DNA of 64,000 bases from Xenorhabdus innexi (GTDB lineage Bacteria; Pseudomonadota; Gammaproteobacteria; Enterobacterales; Enterobacteriaceae). Where the stretch lies: contig NZ_NIBU01000016.1 of the NCBI RefSeq assembly GCF_002632485.1, forward strand, positions 22,016 to 86,015, given 5' to 3'. The position numbers were made by a program, and so were the translations under genes. Numbering within the stretch: the first letter of the stretch is position 1; every line of letters begins with the position of its first letter. Shown here one piece after another: positions 57,545 to 64,000 of this stretch. The notes under the pieces were generated by a model. That model saw nothing but the letters and a program-made list of their open reading frames with translations, was not told the origin of the DNA and did no database searches.

Positions 57545-58570
57545 ATGCGCTCAAATAGTCTGATCTCACAGTTGCAAAATGAATTTGATGAATATACGTT
57601 ACCGAGTTTTTATACTTCAAGAAGTCTTAATGCACTACCTAATTCAGAAGCAAATATCGACTTTCAAGCAATTAAAGATGCATTAGATTGCCACCGTGAT
57701 TTTTATGGTGCGGGTATTATTTATTCTGATGGGCAATTCAGGCGTTATTTGGTTAGGCCATCGAAAAGATGGGGAAATCAGACCTCTTCTGAATTAACGC
57801 ATATTATTGTTTATAATACTGAGCTAACGGTTGCACCGGAAGTAGAATTAAAAAAAACAGTATCTGAACCTAGCTTGATGGTAGAGATTGGATCAACAGC
57901 TCTGGCGTGTGGTGGAGCGTTATTATCAGGAACGGGCGTGGTTTTCTCATCAGCAGCAGTCCCATTTACAGGAGGGACAAGTACACCTTTAGCAATTTTG
58001 TCATATGCCGGTTTAGTTGCATCAGGTGTTCAATGTGTAAATGGTGGATATAGAATTTATAATCTCACTGTGGGAGGACAAGAAGGTATAGGACATATTG
58101 CTTGGTTGGACTCACAAGATTGGTACGTCACTACTTCAACCATCCTGGATATAATTTCTCTTACCTCTGGTGCAGCAGCTCTGAAGCAGGCATATAGCAC
58201 GTATAAAATAATGAAAGCAACTTCCCCCCGCAAGGCATCAGAGTGGTTAAAAAACATGCCAAGGCATGAAAGAAAACGACTAACAGAAGAGATTATGCGT
58301 CATAACAATCCAGGTATATCTAATAAGGCAATTAAGACAGCGATAGCACAAGGAAAATATATCAAAAGGTACCCTACAGAAGCGATACAAAAAACATTAA
58401 TAAACCATTTGCGTGACTCTCTGGCAGCAACAGGTGGTTTTATAAGCAGTGGAATGTCAGGAACCATTCGCAACCCAGAAAATATAATTACGTCAGGTAA
58501 ATATATTATTGGTACTATTCATTCTATTGCTTACGAAAATCCTGCGAGTTATTTTCCTGAGCGATTTTAA
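57545..58570 (+). CDS. Putative Hcp-associated effector with pore-like hydrophobic core
   Basis: 341 residues from the ATG at 57545 (GGGTGG lies eight bases upstream; a GTG at 57533 is possible). I do not recognise a named family. Residues 1-105 are a polar domain. Residues about 113-165 are rich in Gly, Ala and Ser and hydrophobic (VEIGSTALACGGALLSGTG, then PLAILSYAGLVASGVQ), which can form a membrane hairpin. Residues 196-222 are a second hydrophobic stretch (STILDIISLTSGAAALKQAY). The C-terminal third is basic. There is no signal peptide and no obvious enzyme motif. Location directly after an Hcp gene and before a membrane protein suggests a T6SS effector of the pore-forming kind carried by Hcp, with function inferred only. 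Confidence 0.6.
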   Translation: MRSNSLISQLQNEFDEYTLPSFYTSRSLNALPNSEANIDFQAIKDALDCHRDFYGAGIIYSDGQFRRYLVRPSKRWGNQTSSELTHIIVYNTELTVAPEVELKKTVSEPSLMVEIGSTALACGGALLSGTGVVFSSAAVPFTGGTSTPLAILSYAGLVASGVQCVNGGYRIYNLTVGGQEGIGHIAWLDSQDWYVTTSTILDIISLTSGAAALKQAYSTYKIMKATSPRKASEWLKNMPRHERKRLTEEIMRHNNPGISNKAIKTAIAQGKYIKRYPTEAIQKTLINHLRDSLAATGGFISSGMSGTIRNPENIITSGKYIIGTIHSIAYENPASYFPERF

Positions 58571-58598
58571 TAAATCCATACATTAATATAGCAATACT

Positions 58599-59276
58599 AT
58601 GAAAACAAAAAACTTTATTTTTAATTTGGGATTTAAAAAACTTCTAAATGAAGCTAAAGGATTAGAAGAAAAACTAAAACGCTCTGATTCAGAATGGGAA
58701 AATATAAATTTTTATGATAAAAGTTATAAAAATTATTTTTGTTTACCTGCTAGATTTAAGATAGTGTCTGTCTTTCTTTTTATTATGTTAGTTCATCTCT
58801 CTTTTTTCTTTGGTCTTGCTAAGACCATACCTGATTTTTTAATAGACGATCCAAATGATAAAATAAAGTCAGTATCTTTCATTTCATCATTGATTCTAGG
58901 AATGATCATTGTATTTTTAAATGTTAGTTTTACTTTAGGCGGAATTTATTATGGGTTAATTATACAAAAGAATTTAAACACTATTATATTATTTTTCAGC
59001 TCATTAATTTTCTACCTCAAGTTTATTAATAACCATGATTATATTTACTTTGCTTTTATAATATTATCCTGCATATTAATTAAAATCATATTAAACAGTC
59101 AATATTACGCTGAATTTATATTATCCAGAATCTACATTAGAATTGAAAACATCAATTTTAAAAAGGAGTTAAAAAAAATCCAAGGATTTAATAAAAAGGA
59201 ATTAAGAGAATACTCAAGAGAAATAAAATTAAAAAAACGCAAAAAGATAAGAGATGAAAAAATAAAATTTAAATGA
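58599..59276 (+). CDS. Putative immunity membrane protein of the Hcp cassette
   Basis: 225 residues, no recognised family. About four hydrophobic segments are visible near residues 54-74, 93-121, 127-143 and 148-165, flanked by charged ends; the C-terminus is strongly basic (EIKLKKRKKIRDEKIKFK). It begins 28 bases after the effector-like gene, in the same direction. The base composition is extreme: 14 of 60 bases in 58,621-58,680 are G or C, far below the neighbours, a sign of foreign origin. Small multi-pass proteins next to pore-forming toxins are often immunity proteins in the inner membrane; that role is inference from position and topology. Confidence 0.55.
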   Translation: MKTKNFIFNLGFKKLLNEAKGLEEKLKRSDSEWENINFYDKSYKNYFCLPARFKIVSVFLFIMLVHLSFFFGLAKTIPDFLIDDPNDKIKSVSFISSLILGMIIVFLNVSFTLGGIYYGLIIQKNLNTIILFFSSLIFYLKFINNHDYIYFAFIILSCILIKIILNSQYYAEFILSRIYIRIENINFKKELKKIQGFNKKELREYSREIKLKKRKKIRDEKIKFK

Positions 59277-59338
59277 CCAAGTTAAACCTATTAATTTCCT
59301 TCAAAATTGATTGATTATTTATTATGAATACACGAGAA

Positions 59339-59365
59339 GAATATGCTCAAATAATCGGCATATTC
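59339..59365. terminator. Hairpin between the cassette and hemN
   Basis: GAATATGC (59339-59346) pairs with GCATATTC (59358-59365) around an 11-base loop. It lies between the convergent immunity-like gene and hemN and may end either transcript; the stem is AT-rich and weak. Confidence 0.4.
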
Positions 59366-59381
59366 ATCTCTGCCCCTATAT

Positions 59382-60755
59382 TCATATCACCCGAGAAAAC
59401 TGCCGCTGGCGCATTTGATTACGCAGGTAGTTATCAAAACACATGCAAATATTCCGGATTAACAAACGCCCTTTTGGTGATACCCGAATCAGCTTCTCAC
59501 TGACCTCAACTAACCCATCTTGCGCCAATGGTGCCAATAATTGCAGATCTTCGGCGAAGTAATCCGTAAAACTCACACCATAAGCGTGTTCAATATCGGC
59601 AAAATTTAACCGGAAGTTGCAAATCAGCGCCTTAATCACATCACGACGGATGCAATCATCCTGCGTCAGTATTAAACCACGCCATAATGCGTGCCCCTGC
59701 GCAGCAACCTCAGCATAGTAGGTTTTGAGATCTTTTTGGTTCTGTGCATAGCTGTCACCCAGCATACTGATCGCCGACACACCGATGCCCAATAAATCAC
59801 ATTCTCCTTGAGTGGTATATCCCTGAAAATTGCGATGTAACACACCTGCTCTTTGAGCAACCGCAAGTTCATCATCAGGGCGGGCAAAGTGATCCATACC
59901 AATAAACTGGTAGCCGTTACCGGTCAACGTCGCGATAGTTTGCTGCAAAATATCCAGTTTCTGTGCCGCACTCGGTAAATCAGCCTCTTTAATTTTCCGT
60001 TGCGCCGCAAACAAATTCGGCATGTGGGCATAATTAAATACACTCAGGCGATCCGGCGATAACGCCAATACACGCTGTAATGTAAAAGCAAAACTTTCAG
60101 GTGTCTGCTTTGGCAGGCCATAAATCAAATCAATACTGGTAGAGGTAAAACCTGTTTCGCGGGCACGATTGACCAGTTCAAAGATAAAATCCTCGTCCTG
60201 TTCGCGATTGACCAGATGCTGAACTTCCTTATTGAAATCCTGCACTCCCATACTCAGGCGGTTAAACCCCTCATTACGCAGGTGGTCAATCACATCCAGC
60301 TCAATTTCACGCGGATCAATTTCAATGGAAATTTCAGCATCTGGCAGAAAGCAGAAGTGCCTGCGCAACATCGACATCAACCGGCTGATCTGCGTCTTAT
60401 CGAGATAAGTCGGCGTTCCTCCGCCCCAGTGCATCTGGCTGACTTTCCGCTGCGTAAATAATTTTGCTCTTGTGATGATCTCTTGTTCCAGAACAGCCAG
60501 ATACTCATCTGCTTTATGTTTCTGGCGGGTAACCAGCTTATTACAGCCGCAGAAATAACAAAGTTTGTGGCAAAACGGGATATGAATATAGAGAGAAAGA
60601 GGACGATCAGGGTAACGCGCCGCAGCTTGTATAAATGCCGCATTATCATACTGCTGGTTAAATTCCAGCGCTGTGGGATATGAAGTATAACGAGGCCCTG
60701 AATAGTTGTATTTTTGGATCAAAGGCAGATCCCAGACAATGGCTTGCTCTGACAT
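59382..60755 (-). CDS. hemN: Oxygen-independent coproporphyrinogen III dehydrogenase HemN
   Basis: 457 residues. The radical SAM cluster motif is CHKLCYFCGC within HIPFCHKLCYFCGCNKLVT. The N-terminus (LIQKYNYSGPRYTSYPTALEF) and the C-terminal SPKGRLLIRNICMCFDNYLR are family typical. It decarboxylates coproporphyrinogen III without oxygen in haem synthesis. In E. coli it follows glnG directly; here the Hcp cassette separates them. Confidence 0.98.
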   Translation of the reverse strand: MSEQAIVWDLPLIQKYNYSGPRYTSYPTALEFNQQYDNAAFIQAAARYPDRPLSLYIHIPFCHKLCYFCGCNKLVTRQKHKADEYLAVLEQEIITRAKLFTQRKVSQMHWGGGTPTYLDKTQISRLMSMLRRHFCFLPDAEISIEIDPREIELDVIDHLRNEGFNRLSMGVQDFNKEVQHLVNREQDEDFIFELVNRARETGFTSTSIDLIYGLPKQTPESFAFTLQRVLALSPDRLSVFNYAHMPNLFAAQRKIKEADLPSAAQKLDILQQTIATLTGNGYQFIGMDHFARPDDELAVAQRAGVLHRNFQGYTTQGECDLLGIGVSAISMLGDSYAQNQKDLKTYYAEVAAQGHALWRGLILTQDDCIRRDVIKALICNFRLNFADIEHAYGVSFTDYFAEDLQLLAPLAQDGLVEVSEKLIRVSPKGRLLIRNICMCFDNYLRNQMRQRQFSRVI

Positions 60756-60898
60756 ACTTATCTCTTCCGCTGTTCCGGCCTATCAAATGGCGGCTGTAGT
60801 TTACCCAATAAGCCCAACAAATACCATATTAAAAATGTGGATATATGTTGTTCATCATTGGGCATACCATCTTTGATGATCAAGATAATTTATGCATG

Positions 60899-60922
60899 AA
60901 CGGCTTGCCATTCAGAGCCGTT
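60899..60922 (-). terminator. Hairpin downstream of yihI
   Basis: AACGGCT (60899-60905) pairs with AGCCGTT (60916-60922) around a 10-base loop, about 12 bases after the yihI stop. No clear T run follows. Confidence 0.4.
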
Positions 60923-60934
60923 TACCTTGCGGAA

Positions 60935-61450
60935 TTATTTACCTTTCAGCAACTGCATAATGTCTTCTTTTTTCTCTTCTTCGCTGTCATCATCTTCAAG
61001 CTCGATACCCAGCTCTTCCATCAGGACATCAATGCGATCAAGCATCTTATCGACATAGACATTATCTTCCAGAGAAAGCTTTTCACCCTGCTCAAGACGA
61101 GCCAGCAAATCATCCAGACGTTCATCATTTTCCAGCATTTCCAGCTCTTCCCGGGCTGACAGACGAGGTTTTTCGATCACTTTAGGCTGCTCAGCTACCG
61201 ACTTAGCTACTGCTTTTTCACCGACAATCAGCGGAACCGCAACCTTACTCCCGATACGAGGATCTTTCTCTTGCTTGTTGCCAGACTGTTTTTTCTGGTT
61301 ACTTTCCTGATGGCGATTACCGGATGGATGACCACGATGTTTTTTCTGACGTTTACGCTCACGTCCTTCGGCGTTCAATTCTTCGCGGCTTTTTCTTTTA
61401 TGCTTACCCGATGAGGCTCTTGCCGGGGATTTTTTCTTTAACTGATTCAT
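60935..61450 (-). CDS. yihI: Der GTPase-activating protein YihI
   Basis: 171 residues from the ATG at 61450 ([20 protein letters not shown]); the 27 residues upstream in frame have no homologous match. The first half is very basic ([31 protein letters not shown]) and the second half acidic with helices ([39 protein letters not shown]). YihI stimulates the GTPase Der and so affects ribosome 50S assembly. Same order relative to hemN as E. coli. Confidence 0.93.
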   Translation of the reverse strand: MNQLKKKSPARASSGKHKRKSREELNAEGRERKRQKKHRGHPSGNRHQESNQKKQSGNKQEKDPRIGSKVAVPLIVGEKAVAKSVAEQPKVIEKPRLSAREELEMLENDERLDDLLARLEQGEKLSLEDNVYVDKMLDRIDVLMEELGIELEDDDSEEEKKEDIMQLLKGK

Positions 61451-61597
61451 AGCGTGTGACTCAACTTGTGTTATCAAGATATTTTCGGCGGAATCTAACA
61501 GAATCCACATATAACATCCAATGTCATTCACTTATTCTTTAAAGTTCAGCTAATATTTTGGGTTACCTTAACTCAAATAATATAAGCCTTAGCCATT

Positions 61598-63064
61598 ATG
61601 CGTTTCTTTGATATTTCTTATAGAACTTCATTGTATCTTTGGTGTATCAGTTATGCTGTTTTATGGATGTTAGCAAGTTACTGCCTTGATCCGACAGTTC
61701 CTTATGATGCCGTAGAAGCCCTGAACTGGGGCATAAACGGCGAATGGGGTTCCCCGAAAAATCCGTGGCTGGTAGGTGTTGTGATGTTACCCGCCATTCA
61801 TATCAGCTATATTTCTCTCAGTTTTTATTGGTATTTCATTCATTTTGCTGCCATTGCTATCGGTATGCTCGGTGTCTGGCAGCTGGCTTTACGCTTAACA
61901 GGCAAAATTGAACTGGCATGGCTGGCTATGCTGACGCTTAATCTGTCTGGCATCATCAATTTCGATATCATTCCCTATAATGATAATTATCTGTTGGTGA
62001 TGTTATGGTCATGGTCACTCTTGTTCTTCCTGAAAGCCATTGATGACCATCCGAAATGGTGGCTGGCGTTCGCGTTAGCGACGGGGCTGGCAACGATGGG
62101 TAAATACTCCTCACTCTCGATTGTAGGCTCAGTCTTTTTGCTTTCCCTGTTTGTGCCCAAAGTCCGGCGTCATTATCGGGAACCTCTGTTTTATCTCGCC
62201 CTCGCACTCTGGTTTATGTTGGTATTGCCTAATATCTGGTGGCTGGTACATAACGACTTTGCTGCATTTAAGTGGGTAGACTCGCAAATTACGCACGGAT
62301 TTAATCTGCATACCACACGTGCCCTTCTTTCAGTGTTCTACCCCCTTATTATCGTTAGTGTCATTATTTATCTATTGGGTGGAAAAATTGGCTGGCCAAA
62401 ACAGCAATCCAATCAACTGATCAATATTGTCATTCTGCTGCCTTTGCTGATTATTTATGTCTGGTTCTCCTTCAATGAGGGCGGGCGCATGACCGAATGG
62501 CTCCAGCCTTTTATGGCAGTAGCACCCGCGCTGCTGGCAGGTTCAATAACAGTTCTCCCCCATAAATCCTTAACGGGAACATTACGGGGTTTGGCTGTGT
62601 TTGCCATCGTGGTTCTCATCGGCTATACCAGTGTGATGCTGGCAAATGTCCGGGGAGCGGGAGAAAAATTTGAAGGAATAAAAATATTTTCCAGCCAGAT
62701 AGATCAGCGCTGGAATCAATTATATTCAACACCTTTGCACTATGTTGGAGGTGAATACCTGCATCAATGGCTGACGTTCTACAGCCACTATCGTCCCCAA
62801 ACCATACAACCGTGGGAAACCGGCAACGGTGAGCCTCCGAATATTTACAACCGTCATATTAAAGAGAGTGATATTGTCAGATATGGTGCATTACTGGTAG
62901 GGAAAAGAGGAAAAGACTGCTCACAGGAACATTTTCAGTCCACACTAGCTACATGGCCTGCTTTAACTATCAGTCATAAGGAAGGGTTTATCTTTCAGGC
63001 GCAACCAAACGCGGAATCAGAAGTGGTTTGCATTGGTTTTATTGCACCAGAAAATAAACAATAA
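61598..63064 (+). CDS. GT39/ArnT-like membrane glycosyltransferase
   Basis: 488 residues with about ten transmembrane segments and a C-terminal periplasmic domain of about 120 residues. The first periplasmic loop carries YDAVEALNWGINGEWG, the acidic pair typical of PMT/ArnT-type enzymes that take a sugar from a polyprenyl or dolichyl phosphate donor. LSGIINFDIIPYNDNYLLV and GYTSVMLANVRGAGEKFEG are other recognisable segments. The acceptor (lipid A, lipopolysaccharide or protein) cannot be told. It has no obvious partner genes nearby and is not at this place in E. coli as far as I recall. Confidence 0.8.
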   Translation: MRFFDISYRTSLYLWCISYAVLWMLASYCLDPTVPYDAVEALNWGINGEWGSPKNPWLVGVVMLPAIHISYISLSFYWYFIHFAAIAIGMLGVWQLALRLTGKIELAWLAMLTLNLSGIINFDIIPYNDNYLLVMLWSWSLLFFLKAIDDHPKWWLAFALATGLATMGKYSSLSIVGSVFLLSLFVPKVRRHYREPLFYLALALWFMLVLPNIWWLVHNDFAAFKWVDSQITHGFNLHTTRALLSVFYPLIIVSVIIYLLGGKIGWPKQQSNQLINIVILLPLLIIYVWFSFNEGGRMTEWLQPFMAVAPALLAGSITVLPHKSLTGTLRGLAVFAIVVLIGYTSVMLANVRGAGEKFEGIKIFSSQIDQRWNQLYSTPLHYVGGEYLHQWLTFYSHYRPQTIQPWETGNGEPPNIYNRHIKESDIVRYGALLVGKRGKDCSQEHFQSTLATWPALTISHKEGFIFQAQPNAESEVVCIGFIAPENKQ

Positions 63065-63100
63065 CCTTCTTCCGAAAATAAGTTTCGTATAATTTCCATA

Positions 63101-63127
63101 AAAAAGCCTGACACATCAGGCTTTTTT
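63101..63127. terminator. Bidirectional terminator
   Basis: AAAAAGCCTG (63101-63110) pairs with CAGGCTTTTT (63117-63126) around a 6-base loop, with A and T runs on both sides. It serves the glycosyltransferase and the convergent permease remnant. Confidence 0.92.
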
Positions 63128-63159
63128 ATCTCAGTCAGTACTCTGTTGAGCCGGAATAA

Positions 63160-63900
63160 TCAGGCATCGACAAATACCATTTTCAGCACAAACAGCAGCG
63201 TGACAACAATAACGCACGGGCCTATTTCCCGCCATTTCCCTGTTCCCAGTTTCATAACACAATAAGCAATGAAGCCCAGTGCAATACCTTCTGTAATAGA
63301 GAAACTGAAAGGCATCATAACCGCCGTGATAAATGCCGGAACAGATTCCGTCAGATCATCCCATTTCACCCGTGTCAGGCTGGATGTCATCAGAACACCC
63401 ACATAAACCAGCGCACCCGCCGTAGCATAAGCCGGAACCATACCGGCCAGTGGAGAGATAAACATCACCAACAGGAATAAAAGGCCGACGACAACAGCAG
63501 TTAACCCGGTACGACCACCAACAGAGACACCAGAAGAGCTTTCAACAAACGCCGTTACCGAAGACGTTCCGATGTAAGAACCCGCCACTGAACTGATACT
63601 GTCAACATACAGAGCCTGTTTCATTTGCGGGAATTTGCCGTTACTGTCAGCTAAACCTGCTTTATCCGTCACACCAATCAGAGTGCCGGATGAATCAAAC
63701 AGATTCACCAGCATAAAAGAGAAAATAACCCCGATTAATGCGATATCCAGAGCACCTTTCACATCAACATGCCCGACAACGCTCATGATACTGGGCGGCA
63801 CATCAAAAATACCCTGATATTCGACATAACCCATCATAAACCCAAGCCCTGTCGTTATGATGATGGACAGCAATACTGCGGCATGGAAGTTACGGGCAGC
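63160..63900 (-). pseudogene. 5'-truncated NCS2 adenine permease (AdeP/YicO type)
   Basis: The minus-strand frame encodes the last 245 or so residues of an AdeP/YicO-type purine permease: ARNFHAAVLLSIIITTGLG, VNLFDSSGTLIGVTDKAGL, SSVTAFVESSSGVSVGGRTG, ESVPAFITAVMMPFSFSITE and a normal C-terminus. Homology stops at 63900, right before a stop codon in frame (63901-63903). About 200 N-terminal residues, including half of the transport core, are missing, and the 100 bases beyond do not continue the permease in any frame. The first in-frame start that could be used is at 63873. Without the first membrane segments it should be inactive. Confidence 0.85.
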
Positions 63901-64000
63901 TCATAGACAGGATCTTAAGCAATAACCGTTTATTTTTAGATAGAAAAAAGGCTTCATTTATGATCTGATAATCGTCGCCAAACAATAAATCAAAACCACG
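63890..64000 (-). other. Open frame tail of unknown origin across the junction
   Basis: From the right edge a minus-strand frame runs for 37 codons (ending LSKNKRLLLKILSMSCP) and stops at 63890, just inside the permease remnant. It may be the end of a gene that was inserted and cut the permease, but it is short and I recognise no family. Confidence 0.25.

Overview
The window looks like a chromosomal segment of an enteric gamma-proteobacterium close to Photorhabdus or Xenorhabdus (Morganellaceae). Almost every core protein reads as an Escherichia coli orthologue and long blocks keep E. coli gene order. The accessory genes (a type VI secretion operon and an HpmA/ShlA/PhlA-type haemolysin pair) and the AT-rich intergenic DNA fit that lineage. 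I could not run a search, so the genus is an inference.

Layout. 1-15,360 is an accessory block. It holds a minus-strand T6SS operon (tssB-tssC-tssE-tssF-tssG-tagH, running off the left edge), a divergent hcp, a two-partner haemolysin pair (tpsB-tpsA) and a RelE/StbE-type toxin-antitoxin pair. 15,600-25,520 follows the E. coli yhj-dpp region with losses: yhjD, a small tautomerase, a broken glutathione S-transferase, yhjJ, an HmsP/YhjK protein that has lost its GGDEF-EAL half, then dppABCDF. 26,000-31,500 holds tRNA-Pro(UGG), glyQS, tag and avtA. 32,300-47,850 holds yidQ, yidR, yicG, ligB, the gmk-rpoZ-spoT-trmH-recG operon, gltS, xanP and yicH. 47,900-56,810 holds fabY, dtd, yihX, typA and the nitrogen operon glnA-glnL-glnG with a readable NtrC/sigma-54/CRP control region. 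59,380-61,450 holds hemN and yihI. The right end has a GT39-type membrane glycosyltransferase and a 5'-truncated purine permease of the AdeP type cut by a junction near 63,900.

The most interesting item is a three-gene cassette between glnG and hemN (57,007-59,276), two genes that are neighbours in E. coli. It contains an orphan Hcp gene broken by an 8-bp tandem duplication, a 341-residue protein with a glycine/alanine-rich hydrophobic centre that I do not recognise, and a very AT-rich multi-pass membrane protein. I read it as an orphan Hcp, a pore-forming type VI effector and its immunity protein, separate from the main T6SS operon at the left end. That reading is inference from gene order and sequence features.

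How parts work together. The T6SS operon encodes sheath (TssB/C), baseplate (TssE/F/G), an FHA regulator and the Hcp tube. TpsB exports TpsA. DppABCDF imports dipeptides. GlnA, GlnL (NtrB) and GlnG (NtrC) form the nitrogen-control circuit. Gmk, RpoZ, SpoT, TrmH and RecG are co-transcribed housekeeping and stringent-response genes.
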